NCBI GenBank assembly: GCA_023052935.1
Contig: CM041295.1
Span: forward strand, 16,244,880-16,308,879
DNA from: Piezodorus guildinii
Lineage: Eukaryota; Arthropoda; Insecta; Hemiptera; Pentatomidae
Direction of reading: 5' to 3'
Length of the DNA stretch: 64,000 nt
Positions within the stretch are counted from its first letter, which is position 1; each line of letters opens with the position of its first letter. Position numbers and translations under genes: made by a program. Below the pieces are notes generated by a model. That model worked only from the letters and a program-made list of their open reading frames with translations. It had not been told where the DNA came from and searched no databases. This document shows positions 34,376-45,464 of the stretch, piece after piece.

Positions 34376-34910
34376 TCACATGAAATGTCCGTTTTTATAG
34401 TTTCTAAAATACATAAAGGATTTTGCAGGACTCTGTTGTTTTCTTCCGAATGTTTACATATTTAAAGTAAACAGTTACTAATCCTCTACCTTTTTATTAT
34501 AAACATTAGCTTCCCAATCAATTACTCACTTTTTAGTTTACCTCCAAATATGAACATTGAAACACGCGATTTTAGAGTAATGTTTTTGTACGAGTTTAGA
34601 CTCGGCCATTCAGCAGCTGAAGCCGCAAGAAATATTTGCAAGGGTTTGGGGAAGGAAGTGTTAATGGACCGACCATTCGCCGTTGGTTTTCCGGAACTTT
34701 TTGAAAATCAAGTGAAAAGTGCGTTTTCAGATTTTCTTTCACTTCAAAGCTCAGAGTATTTCAGTTCGGGATAAAAAAGTTGGTATCACGTTGGGAAAAT
34801 GTGTAGAAAAAGAAGGTAAATACTTCGAATAAAATTATCTTGTTTTCATATCGTATTTTTAATAAAAATACTTTACCTTGAAAACGGACATTTCATGTGA
34901 CTCAACCCAA
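34376..34910 (+). mobile_element. Mar-2 mariner, internally deleted 535-bp copy
   Basis: The terminal repeats (TTGGCTTGTTTCACATGAAA on the left, TTTCATGTGACTCAACCCAA on the right) are flanked by TA at 34374-34375 and 34911-34912. A 74-codon frame (34550-34774) fuses the N-terminal helix-turn-helix (RDFRVMFLYEFRLGHSAAEA) to the extreme C-terminus (SAFSDFLSLQSSEYFSSG). The whole catalytic domain is deleted, so it is a non-autonomous derivative. A full-length partner might have mobilised it, because the ends are kept. Confidence 0.85.
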
Positions 34911-35132
34911 TAGAATAAATTGATAAAATAAAAACAAAATCAATAACTTTGAAATATAATTAAAAATATTAAAAAATGTAAAGATAATAGAGAGTAATTT
35001 TTTCAAACTCACTAAGATAGGACATCTCATACGTATAATTGAAAAAATAGTTTTTAATTAATGTTAATTAGATCAGGAGCCATAGAATTGTAGCTACTAA
35101 ATCGTGATTTTTTCCCACTGTGGGCGCTACAA

Positions 35133-35270
35133 GGCAGGGTGGTACCAAACGCACTATTCCAGGACAAAACTCAGCCCTGGTCGTTCTATTTATTATATAT
35201 TAGTCAGTTTATCGTCAAATTTCCTCCTGAAAAATTCACTTTCATTGGTAAATTTATACAAATTTCTAAT
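35133..35270. repeat. Dispersed repeat R-J, copy 1
   Basis: GTGGTACCAAACGCACTATT and GGTCGTTCTATTTATTATAT match 46.99-47.13 kb in the same orientation. It adjoins the Jk-B fragment on its right. Confidence 0.55.
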
Positions 35271-35289
35271 TATTTTACTGCCATAATTA

Positions 35290-36150
35290 TTTTTTTTAAC
35301 ATCATTTGTCGAAATTTACAACTGTACTTCAAGGTACATCAAGTAAATGTGACAAAAGATAAATGGCGTGAAACAGATTTGAAGAAGAACTACCCATTGG
35401 CAGTACTCTAGTAATCAATCTAAACTGTAAGGTCTCGACGCCATCTTCTTTTCATACGCCTCGGAGGATTATCGGGAATTGAAGAGGAAGCAAGGATTGA
35501 AACTAGTGGGTTAGAGTGGAATTGGAGTTTGTCATGGAAGGATTGATACCTGGTTCGGGCCAAATCAGCTATAAAGCGAATATTAAGGTCGTTATGGAAA
35601 AGCTTATTCGTGACAAAATAAGGAGCGTTTAGGATTTTTCGAAGGATTCTGGATTGTAAGGATTGGATACGGGAAGAATGTGATGATTTAGTGGAGCCCC
35701 ATACCTCAACTCCGTAAGTCCAGATAGGTCTTATGATGGTCATGTAGATGAGTCTTTTGTAGTTAAGTGAATGTTTAGAGCGTTTGTCTAGTTAAGTGTT
35801 GAAGTAATCGAAAACGTCGTGCAGTTTCTTGTCGTTTCAGTCTTGTGTGAGGGTTCCAAGTAAGGCGTTTGTCAAGGTGCAGTCCTAGATATCGGATCTG
35901 TTCAACCGGGACAAGAGGAGTATTATTGAAGGAGACAGTAGCTCAGGATGTCATATGTTTACGACGAAGGGTAAAGGTAATTTGGTTGGATTTGTTGGCA
36001 TTAATTTTAATCAGTTAATTAATAGTTAAATCAGTATTGACTGATAACACACAAGTGTTATCAGCATAGGTAGAAAGAAAAGTGTTAGGATAGGAAGAGA
36101 TATCAGCTGTATAAAATGTGTAAAGAATGGGTCCTAGGATACTACCTTGA
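35290..36150 (-). pseudogene. Jk-B LINE, 5'-truncated ORF2 fragment
   Basis: A minus-strand 3' end carries an open stretch at 35420-35743 (MTIIRPIWTYGVEVWGSTKS to the RRWRRDLTV stop). Diverged, frameshifted codons extend back through LTWNPHT and VEQIRYLG to a YADDT-like region near 36060, and the fragment stops near 36150 in the VPQGSILGP region. It shares the unusual RRWRRDLTV C-terminus with the copy at 25.0-26.05 kb, so the two probably belong to one subfamily. Confidence 0.8.
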
Positions 36151-38090
36151 GTTTTTCACGAAAAGAAGGCCGTCAATTACAAAAACTTAGTTATAAACGA
36201 ATACACAATCCCTTGGGCTGAATCAATTTAGGACTAGAAAAGGGCAAATCCTTAAATTTTACAAAACAATCACACAACAAATAGAACAATATAGCCAACA
36301 AAATGATCCCATATTTTAATAGACATTGAAAACTATCACGATAAAACAAATTGATATTATACAAAACTGTCATCCGTTCTAGGTAAGCAAAATAGGTATT
36401 TGCCTTAGTCTGGAGTTACAATTGTACCGAAAACTGGAGGTGGTTCAAAAAATATGTATGATTCTAAATAATTATTCTCGATAAACGCAAATCTCAAACA
36501 TCTTATCTGACTTACAACCGTCAATAAAAAAATATACTAACTCGTTGGCACATTTCCCCCTTACTTCCCTCTGCGACAACCTAATCATTCGAAAAATAGG
36601 TAAATATGAGGACTTTTTTAAAATGCAACACACACAAACAAAACGAAAAACAGATTACTTCATTAATTGTGTAATATAAAAAATTATTGGTGTATCATAT
36701 ATGCATAACAACATCAAATTTCATGTTAATTAGCTGCTCTTATATTACTTAACAATTTGTTTTATTTTGTAGGTTTATTTTTTTTTGTTTTGTATTGTGA
36801 AGGTTTTTTTAATAGATTTTTTCTAATTTTCAAAATTAAGTTAGGCTATTATTACCATTAGCCCGAATTGGTGCAAATACCACAACGTGTAAATAGTCTT
36901 ACGCTTAAGACCCCTAGTAAATCCTTGTGATAATTATTAAATCTTAAAAAAAAAATCATATTTAAACAATTTAAGAACACTAAAATTATTTGACGACTGA
37001 GATAAATATATTTGATACAAACCATTGCTTAAAAAAAAAAAAAAAATTGTTTTTGAATACAGTGTTGAAACACATGGCCAAAGCTGTAACCTTAGCCTTC
37101 AAGCCTTGACATTGTATTTGGATTATTTCTCTTTCTTTATTTTAATTTTTATATGAATTCTATCGATTATATCAGGTGTCTGATTATTATTTTTTTTTTT
37201 TTGTAGATATGACGTTGAAATTGTATATTGTTAATACTCAAATTAAGGGGTATAAAAAAGAAAAATATAATCTAACACAAACTCATTTATAATTGAATCT
37301 TGCTTCAGCTTAGTACTTTATAAAGTGGTTTTTCATCTCATTCATTTGTTAGATCATTTTTAATTCATAAAAATATATAAGTTAAGAAGATAAATTAAGA
37401 GAAATATCTCTGTGACTAATTATTCTTTTATAAATTTCTATTTCCTTTCTAATTTAATCATTAATAAATAATTTTAAGAGCAAATTAGGTTTGATACAAC
37501 CACTTATTGATCTTAATAAAATTTCAAATGTCCGAATGATTATAATTTATTTAAATTTCTCAATATATGCAAAACATATTGAAGTAAAAAATTTTAGCTT
37601 TTACTGACAAAATTTCAGAACTACATATTGATTTAAACGCTTTTGGAAAAGCGTAACGCATAGTTTTTTTTCTAATGAAAAGTCCAGAAAAAAAATTCGT
37701 AAATAATTAGTCTTATGTGTAACTTAATGTTTTTTGATGAAAAAAAAAAAATGAAGTTGCCCTAAAGCGAGGAGATGTTATATTTATGTAAAAAATATTT
37801 AGTATGAAAAATATTAAAATTTAATATATAAATATGGAAATAGAGCCGGTTGTTAAACATGTACGAAATAAATCCTTCGAAATGTAACACTTCAACGTTT
37901 ATAAAAATGCATATAGTTTATATTACAATTATTTATTTAAAAAAAGGTGACTTAAATTGTAGAAATATAATAATTTACATAATGTAGTGTGTTTAGAGAA
38001 TATCGCTCCAATATAATATGAAAAAATAGTTTTATGTGCAAACTTGTCTTTACAAAACAGTTATTAACCACTACTTAAAAAAAAAAAAAA
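36151..38090. other. AT-rich intergenic DNA
   Basis: About 1.9 kb without a recognisable gene, only homopolymer runs (for example A runs near 37029 and 38080, T run near 37191). Confidence 0.45.
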
Positions 38091-38097
38091 AATTCTT

Positions 38098-38300
38098 TAT
38101 CATTTTGAGCTACTTCAACACTTACTAGAGAAACGCTTAAACTTCCCTCTTAACTACAAAAGACTCATTTACATGACTATCATAATGCAAATCTCCACTT
38201 AAGGAGTTGAGCTTTGGTGCTCTACTAAACTATAAAATTCTTCTCTTATCCAATCCTTCGTAAAATCCTCAATGCTCTTTACATTTTCACGAATATAATA
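38098..38300 (+). pseudogene. Jk-B LINE fragment, no 3' tail
   Basis: Codons for LLQHLLEKRLNFPLNYKRLI and then GVELWCSTKL are readable, with frameshifts, ending in the NAL.IFTNI region. Both ends are truncated. Confidence 0.65.
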
Positions 38301-38309
38301 AGAATAAGT

Positions 38310-38545
38310 CTTTATTGATAAACATTTATAATACATTTTTCTTTCTTTATATACATATATGTACAAAGGCCTTTCTTTTTAGGAGTTTAAAGTCTTAAAC
38401 AGTAACTACCCGTACTTAAGTTGAAGAGTTCGCTCATCTTCATCTTCCAAAATTCTCTGTCTTGGCTTTACGTGACATAGCACTCCTTCCTTTTTGATTT
38501 CATCAACCCACCTTCTTCTTTGCCCGCCTCGCTTCCTTATTATAT
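38310..38545 (-). pseudogene. LINE (RTE-like) ORF2 C-terminus and tail
   Basis: The minus strand reads GGQRRRWVDEIKKEG, then a diverged VLCHVKPRQRILEDEDER ending in a stop at about 38415. The RRRW.DEIKK...R..W/R..R pattern is the usual C-terminus of RTE-like LINEs. A 3' UTR with AATAAAGACTTATTC follows on the minus strand. Confidence 0.6.
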
Positions 38546-38559
38546 CCAATGGGGTTATA

Positions 38560-39349
38560 TTTATTTATTAAGATCGAGAAAAATTGTATTGAAATTGAGT
38601 TTTAGGACCAGAACACATCGAAGAAAAAAAAAAATAAGTCTTGCATATATATACGCATGTAACTCCATTATTTTTGAGGAAAGAGAAAATGTATTTAGTT
38701 TTAGAATCAGTACAACGCTATTAATTATAAAACAGACAAAAAAAAACATAAATAATTCACTTATATATACGCCCTTAACTCAATCATTTTCAAAGATAAA
38801 TAAATACTAAATTAAATTTCCTACAAAACGAAAAAAGAACCATTTAAATAGGTTTAGAAATAGCAGAGATATATCGTTTTGAAACTAGCAGTGGTCATTG
38901 ACCATTTTCTTTTGGATTATTTATTGCTTTCCATATTAGTATATTGTCTTTAAACAGCTATATTTATTTATTTTATTTATTTCGTAACACAAAGGCTTTT
39001 CAACCACAAAGGTTATTTTAGCCCCAAACTAATAATACTGATACAATATAATAATAGTAATAATACTAATAATACATATATATATATACTAATAATAATA
39101 TATACATTATAAATAATAAAACACAGTACAAACATTATACATAATATACGAAATAATACATACAATACGAAAATAATACATACATATATACTAATCATAA
39201 AATACATAATAAAATAAAATACATAATACACTAAAACATACATAATACTAATAATACAGATACAATATTTTAAGTTAAATACAAACAATTATATAAGATA
39301 ACTACATATAAGAAAAGAATAAAAGAAAAAAGAAAAAAAAAAAAAAAAT

Positions 39350-39393
<44 letters not shown>

Positions 39394-39640
39394 TATTTCA
39401 AAATCAAAAACAGGAACTTATTTTATTTTTTTTTTTAATTTTGTAAAATATTGATGTATCTTTTAGATAATTCATCAATTTGGTGGCTGACTGGGTACTT
39501 ATTAATATTGTCCCAATATTAAAATCCTAAACAGCTATATAAACAGTTATACTCGAATATATTTAGGCTATTAGGAACTAATAAACCATTGTGTAATAAT
39601 TTTCAGCGTTTCTTTTTATTTTAAGGTGACATTCTAAAAC
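38560..39640. repeat. Dispersed repeat R-D, copy split by a retroposon
   Basis: R-D landmarks lie at 38.62-38.96 kb (TAACTCCATTATTTTTGAGG, GTTTAGAAATAGCAGAGATA, ACTAGCAGTGGTCATTGACC) and resume at 39.53-39.64 kb (AAACAGTTATACTCGAATAT, AATAAACCATTGTGTAATAA). The interruption is the retroposon at 38964-39527. Confidence 0.6.
38964..39527 (-). mobile_element. Short retroposon with 13-bp target duplication
   Basis: TAAACAGCTATAT occurs at 38951-38963 and 39528-39540. The insert starts with an (ATTT)n-like stretch, the complement of an A-rich tail, then TTCGTAACACAAAGGC. Its interior is dominated by AATA/ATAC microsatellite and a (TA)n run at 39355-39388. It has no ORF2 codons, so it is a LINE tail or SINE of unknown family. 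Confidence 0.65.
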
Positions 39641-39676
39641 GCAGAATTAAATATCCCTATGTATATACCTATTGTA

Positions 39677-40575
39677 TTGGGTTGATGCAAAATTAATGCA
39701 GATTTCCTCTATTGCAATATCTTAATTCCAATTGTGTAAACAAAGCTAATCCTAACATTGATCATTATTATACCAAAACAAACCTTATCTAATACCCTCT
39801 ATTTCACCATGAATTTGTTTAGTAAAATCGTTTTGTTCAGTGTGTTCAAAGGTCTTGAATCGAAAATGTCAAAGTGCGATTTTCGTCAAATTTATTTTTA
39901 CGAATTTAAATTAGGGCGCAGCGCTGCGCAAACGGCTCGTAATATTAATGAAGTGTGGGGTCAGGGGGCTATTAATGAGTGCACGGTGCAGCGTTGGTTC
40001 CAGAAGTTTCGCAGAGGAGATTTCGACCTCGAAGACAAGGAAGGTCGGGGCCGTCATCTTGCTCTGGACAACGACCAGCTGAGGTCAAAAGTGGAAGAAG
40101 ACCCAACCAAAACCACACGAGAAATGGCGGCGGAACTCGGAACTCAAAAATTGCAACGTCTTTGCCCAGCATTGATGAATCGGAAGGGGCCGATCCTGCT
40201 CCACGATAACGCCAGACCACACGTTGCACAACCAACGCTTCGACGACTGCACGAGTTGGGCTACGAAGTTCTCCAACATCCGCCTTATTCACCTGACCTC
40301 TCTCCTACAGACTTCCACTTTTTCAGGCATCTGGACAACTTTTTGAGGGAGAAAAATTTTCAAAACCAGGACGACATTGAAAATTCTTTTCGTGATTTCA
40401 TTGAGTCCAGGGATTCGGATTTTTTTTCTGGTGGAATAAGAAAGCTTGTTGAACGTTGGCAAAAGTGCATTGATTCAGATGGAAATTATTTTGATTAAAT
40501 ATATATGGTTAAAGTAAAGATATGGCGTATTTACAATACCTACTAAAAACCTGCATTAATTTTGCATCAACCCAA
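39677..40575 (+). mobile_element. Mar-1 mariner, 899 bp, perfect 25-bp terminal repeats
   Basis: Left end TTGGGTTGATGCAAAATTAA (25 bp, 39677-39701) and right end at 40551-40575 are exact reverse complements. TA flanks both sides (39675-39676, 40576-40577). Perfect ends imply a young insertion. The element is about 400 bp shorter than a usual mariner because the transposase is internally deleted. Confidence 0.95.
39866..40498 (+). CDS. Mar-1 transposase, internally deleted but in frame
   Basis: Mariner transposases cut and paste the element through a DD34D catalytic triad. This frame (about 210 residues from the ATG at 39866) begins MSKCDFRQIYFYEFKLGRSA, with the N-terminal helix-turn-helix and the WFQKFRRGDFDLED segment. 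It then jumps from EMAAELGT to LCPALMNRKGPILLHDNARP. The second aspartate (HDNARPH) and the third (SPDLSPTDFHFF) remain with 34 residues between them, but the segment with the first catalytic aspartate, roughly 130 residues, is gone. The upstream extension of the frame to 39758 lacks family similarity, so I start at 39866. It should be catalytically dead yet still able to bind terminal repeats, and so might inhibit an active transposase. That role is inference. Confidence 0.85.
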   Translation: MSKCDFRQIYFYEFKLGRSAAQTARNINEVWGQGAINECTVQRWFQKFRRGDFDLEDKEGRGRHLALDNDQLRSKVEEDPTKTTREMAAELGTQKLQRLCPALMNRKGPILLHDNARPHVAQPTLRRLHELGYEVLQHPPYSPDLSPTDFHFFRHLDNFLREKNFQNQDDIENSFRDFIESRDSDFFSGGIRKLVERWQKCIDSDGNYFD

Positions 40576-40627
40576 TATTCCTATCTAAACCTCTCCTTGT
40601 TTCTAATGCGCATACGTTTTATTTTTT

Positions 40628-40659
<32 letters not shown>

Positions 40660-41165
40660 ACAGAAAAAAAAGTGCAATAATAATTAAGAATTCTCATTGA
40701 TGAAACGGTTGAGTATTTTTTTCCCCCTTATTTATTTGGAAATCGATGTGCACAGTTAAACGCACACGGGTGGCTACTTAAAGTTTTATTTTGTTTACTT
40801 GAACCCAGTATTCCCTATTATTTTTATTACTTCATTGGTATAAGGAATGCTGAAGGCTTGTGAATAGTGAGTCCCTTGTCGATTTTAATGCTTTCTACGA
40901 ATCCTCGCTCAAACGAATTGTTTTACTGTTTTTTTAAGAATAGCTTCTGCCAAAGGTTTTAACACCTTTTGAAACATTTCATTTTCCTCATTGAATCGGT
41001 TTTTCCCAAATAAAAAAATACTCTCTTTTCCAACTTCAGGGAATTTCCAGTTTCAAAAATAAAGAATTAACAGGTATCAAAATATATTCAGTTAAAAAAA
41101 AATATTAGAACATTAATTTATGTTCTAAAATTTCAAAAGAAAATATCTGCTGCACTCAATACACA

Positions 41166-41855
41166 GTCCGGTATCTTGGCTTTCTCCTAGACAAAAGACT
41201 AACTTGGAACCCACATACTAGACTTAACCGACAAGAACTTAATCGACGATTTGGCCAATTATACAGACTACTGAACAGAAATTCTAAACTATCCATAGAA
41301 AACAAACTGCTAATTTACAAGACAGTACTGAAACCTATCTGGACCTACGGACTTGAACTGTCCGCCAAAATTTTAAACATCAAACGCATTCAATCCTTCA
41401 AATCCAAAGTCCTCAAAAGCATAGTCAATGCTCCTTATTATGTCACCAACCTTACCTTACACCGCGACCTAAATATTCTTTTTATTTTAGACCTTATACC
41501 ATCAAAATTCTCTAAATTCCATCTGAACCTTATCCATCGCCCTAATCCCCTAGCTTAATCCTTATCCAGCTCCACACACCCTTACCATCCCCCTAGAAGG
41601 TTGAAACGGCAGTGGCCTCGAGATCTCTTGTAACATGTATATTGGAGTTCTAGCATTGGCTAGATGCTCCACTCAAGTGCTGTAGGCTTGAGCATTGTAT
41701 ATAGGTATGAGTGACTTTTGTATATATTTTTATTGATTTTGTTTTGTATATATGTATATTGTATTATTATTATATAAATTTATTGTTTTGTATACATCGT
41801 GTGAATGTATTGGACAGATTGTAACATTACTCAATAAAGAATTGTTTCTAGAGTA
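41166..41855 (+). pseudogene. Jk-A LINE, 5'-truncated ORF2 end
   Basis: It begins at VRYLGFLLDKRLTWNPHTRL and runs through NRRFGQLYRLLNRNSKLSIE, KPIWTYGLEL and PRRLKRQWPRDLL, then a 3' UTR ending ACTCAATAAAGAATTG. A short deletion after TYGLEL removes the WGTTKF region, and one stop lies near NPLA*SLSS. CACTCAATACACA at 41153-41165 and 41856-41868 is a perfect 13-bp target duplication. The tail lacks a long poly-A. Confidence 0.9.
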
Positions 41856-42020
41856 CACTCAATACACAATTTTCACTTACCTCCCAAATATGTTTTTAAT
41901 AAATTTGAAAATGAAAATATCTTGTTTGTGCAACACAGGATTTTCACGCATCTGGTAAAATAAATTTCAGAGCTTTTAAATAAAGTTGGAGTGAAAAATT
42001 ATTTAAAGAATTACTATTGT

Positions 42021-42650
42021 ACTTAAATTAGAACATTTCTCTTCTATAACACTGTATTTATCATTACATTATTTATATATTATCATCGACATTTCGAAGT
42101 CTTTTGCTTCATCTTCAGAACATTGCTATCCAAACTTCCTAATCTGAGAAATAAATTTAAGTCAAAATCATTTATCAACAATCTCTACCTGTTTTTCATT
42201 TAATTTAATTTTAATCATTAGTCATTTAATAAAATTTTAATCTAACCGATGCAATAGCTATCCATCCCTACACCATCCACCCAAAACAGGATGGCGCAGC
42301 ACAAGACAGAGCCGTCTGGCGGAGGATGCTAGCTAGGGGAGGCCTAGACTCGATAACGGGTTGTTGCGGCAAATATGTATGTATGCAATAGCTATATAAA
42401 TGTGTGACAATGAAATCATATAACCATAAATGTAACAGTTATTTATTAATAAATATAGCGCATTTTATTGAATGACGATTGTTAAAACAAGTAGAAAATG
42501 TTGATAAATGATTTATATCTCAGATATGGAAGTTTGGATAGCAATATTTTGAAGATGAAGTAAAAGTCTTCGAAACTTAAATGATAATAAATAAATAATT
42601 CTATAGTAAATTTAGTGTTTTATAAGATAATTGTACTAATTTAAATATAA
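42021..42650. mobile_element. ~630-bp inverted-repeat element with two hammerhead-like motifs
   Basis: Arms at about 42021-42195 and 42481-42650 are diverged reverse complements (~170 bp). Landmarks are TTGCTATCCAAACTTCC (left) and GGAAGTTTGGATAGCAA (right). The left arm on the minus strand carries CTGAAGA (42118-42112), the stem GAAG...CTTC and GAAA (42095-42092). The right arm on the plus strand carries the same layout with the first core base changed (TTGAAGA at 42549-42555, GAAA at 42572-42575). The centre includes a LINE scrap (42285-42372). Penelope-like retroelements are known to carry such ribozymes in their terminal repeats; an inverted terminal-repeat pair of that kind is my best guess. 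Confidence 0.55.
42285..42372 (+). pseudogene. LINE ORF2 C-terminal scrap in the inverted-repeat centre
   Basis: The frame reads GAAQDRAVWRRMLARGGLDS, like the QDR..W..M end of many LINE ORF2 proteins. GC content is far above its surroundings. Confidence 0.45.
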
Positions 42651-42961
42651 TTATAAATTTATACTCTTCGTGTGTAGTGCTTCTAAATTAAATGATAACG
42701 TTGTGGTTCGATGTAAACAGTTTTTTTAGATGAAATAACCTAACAATAGCAATCATTTTCTACAATAATCGCTTAATTTAATCCAATCCCTATCATTGTT
42801 TCTTATCTTATACAACTTTGTATATATATTTTTTTGAAATATTTAGCTTTCCAACGGTATATTATACATCAATCGTAATATTACTATATTTGGGAGAAAA
42901 AAAAAAATGTTAACCTTTTTAATTATTGTTTCCATAGAAAAATTAATTTTAAGTTTAATAA

Positions 42962-43500
42962 TACCAAATAACCTTTACCCTTCGTCGTAAACCTATGACA
43001 TTCTGCCCTACAGTATCCTTTAATAATATTCCGCTTGTCCAGTTGAACAGATCCGTTACCTAGGACTTCTACTTGACAAACGTCTAACATGATGGAATCC
43101 TCACACTTAAACGACTAGAAACTGCTCGCCGCTTTCGCTTACTTCAACACAAGACACACGCTCTAAACTTCCACTTTACTACAAATGACTCATCTACATG
43201 ACCATCATAAGACCTATCTATACGGACTTAGGGAGTTGAGCTATGGGGCTCCACTAAACCATCCAATTCTTCCCGTCTTCAATCCTTACAATTCAAAATC
43301 TTTCGAAAAATCCTCAATGCTCCTTATTTTGTCACGAACAAGCTCATCCATAACGACCTTACTATTCCCTTGTAGCTGATTTGGCCCGAACCAGGTATCA
43401 ATCCTTCCATGACAAATTCCACTCCCACAATTCTGTAATTGTTATTTTATTATCAGGTCTCCAAACCATCGTCTTTTCAGGTGCCTCGGTGGGTTGTAAC
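42962..43500 (+). pseudogene. Jk-B LINE fragment with inverted end segment
   Basis: Plus-strand codons run from the FTLRRKPMTFCPTVSFNNIP region through RYLGLLLDKRLT, PSNSSRLQSLQ and NAPYFVTNKLIHNDL to YQSFHDKFHSH, with several frameshifts. At about 43457-43497 the sequence CCATCGTCTTTTCAGGTGCC is the opposite strand of the extreme ORF2 C-terminus (compare CCATCTTCTTTTCAGACGCC at 47816), so the last piece is inverted relative to the rest. Confidence 0.7.
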
Positions 43501-43519
43501 ACGATATTAAAATCTATTA

Positions 43520-43865
43520 AATTTCACATCGAAAAAATTAAAATTGTTAGAGCCAATTTGGAGAAAATAGTAAAAAGGTGTAAATTTCATGGTATAAAGT
43601 AGCTCTTTTGGTTACTCGATTTAGTGAAAATGTTCCTGTAACATTTCAGGCGTATAGTTATCTTAAATATAAAATTTTAGTATTCTACGACTTTTCACAT
43701 TAGACTTACTACACAGGCACTCATACACACAGACCTCCTTGCAGTACTTGGTCTTTTGGACTCAGAGAACCCTAAAACATTTTTTTTCCGGTGAAAACTG
43801 GAATTCGAAAATTTTCACGATTGCAATAATTTCCCTTACTATATATTTCTTACATAGGTAAGTCA
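43520..43865 (+). repeat. Dispersed repeat R-I, copy 3
   Basis: AAATAGTAAAAAGGTGTAAA, ACTTACTACACAGGCACTCA and the end ATTGCAATAATTTCCCTTAC are shared with the other R-I copies. It appears full length (~340 bp). Confidence 0.7.
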
Positions 43866-44785
43866 AGGCAAAAAAAAAAAATAGTCGTTAATTTATTGAA
43901 ATTTCTAAATTCATAACTATTTTTACATCTAATTTTCAGTCAGATATATAAATGTCTACAAGATTTTGTAGGTTGGTATTGAACAACTTATTACAATTTA
44001 TTAAGACAATTATAAAACTCATGAAAAAATAGAAAGATAATCAACTTCAAATACTGTAGAAAAAAAAAAGAAATATCCTTGTGAAGTACAAGAAGTTAAA
44101 TGAATTTATATCAGATTACAAGATAGAAGACGGACTGAAAATGTAAAAGATTAAAAACTTTTAATCGCTTCAGTTTATCTATTTATCTGTGATATCTTTT
44201 AATTAAACTTGTTAGTTACATTTCATCTCATGTTATTAAAGAGAAAATATTTCTTTTCGGCATTCACATATATAATCAATGTTAAAATCTATGTTTTTTT
44301 CTTTATTCTTTTTTAAATTCAATCAAAAACGTTATCAAGAATTGAAAAATAAATTCATGAAAAGTAAAATAAACGCAATTACTTATTTATTGAATAAACC
44401 TAAAGTCTCATAGAAAACATAAATTATGAACAATCGAGAATCAGCAACAATATATATTTAAATACGATTTTTTTATTTTATTCATGTATCCTTGATTTTC
44501 TTTGTATGGAATAACTGATATAGATTTTCTTTTTAATTTTTCTTAAAAACGAGTTCGACGAATGTACAATGATTCGGTTTTTTAATATCCTCTAGGTCTT
44601 TTCCTTATTGAAAAAACGCCAGAGTACTTAAATGCCGAATTTCCCTCTCAAATACATTACATTTGGTTTGAGTGAAAAAAAAAAATAAAAAAATAAATGA
44701 TGATTCTCATTGATTTCATAAATATGAATAACATCATGGTATGGACAAATAAAGTAAATTAATTAACAATAAATAAGGATTAAAA
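43866..44785. other. AT-rich intergenic DNA
   Basis: No gene or recognised repeat was seen. Confidence 0.45.
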
Positions 44786-44789
44786 TAGA

Positions 44790-45250
44790 AAAAAAATTAT
44801 TTTGGGACTAGACTCTGAGAATAACAGTTATGTACTATTGAATTATATAATATGTCTGGGCAATAGACAAAAGAAACATAATTAATTATTATTTACAATG
44901 GCAAAATAAGGAGAAATACTATACATAAAAAAACTAACATAGAAATCAAGAAACAATTATTTTTTTTAAATATATCTTCTAAATTTTACCATCTGAAAAT
45001 ACAAATCTTATTTTAACAAAATGAAAAATAAATTAAATTAAAAGCAAATTAAAATTTGGGCGGTAAACAGTAATCTTTATTCATTCTATGCATATTTCTA
45101 GATACAATAGACATATCACATTTGCTGATCCCCTATTTCGGATGACAGAAGGTATAGGAAAAGTCGGGATTGGAATGAGGATAAAGAACCAGCGTGACGG
45201 ATATGGGTTGGTAGAGAATTCAAGAATGTAATAGAGTGAATTGCTATGTT
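44790..45250 (-). mobile_element. LINE-G 3' UTR and C-terminal scrap
   Basis: The 3' UTR landmarks (TTGGGACTAGACTC, ATGTCTGGGCAATAGACAAA) and the segment AAGTCGGGATTGGAATGAGG, then GACGGATATGGGTTGGTAGA match the LINE-G copy at 60.86-61.3 kb. Confidence 0.6.
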
Positions 45251-45464
45251 ATCCTTAAGTTAGATATTTATTTCGTTCAAATTATATATTGACGAGTTAT
45301 TAATCAATTTTAAGATGTTGATATTGTTGTTATCTATAAGGTAAAAGGCACTTTAGAGAAAGAAAATTTATAATATAGGAATTTAAGCCCTGTTAGACTT
45401 TTTAAATAAGAATGAAACCTATATGATTCTAAAATGCATTACATTTTACATCGATATAGCGTGT

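Noticed and set aside
35104..35411. Host exon with 60-90-codon frames
   Set aside because: The region is repeat R-J joined to a Jk-B tail. The frames are not domain-bearing.
39013..39288. Hydrophobic 91-codon frame as a membrane protein
   Set aside because: It is a translation of AATA/ATAC microsatellite inside a retroposon.
40085..40292. Minus-strand frames opposite the Mar-1 transposase
   Set aside because: They are shadows of the GC-richer transposase coding region.
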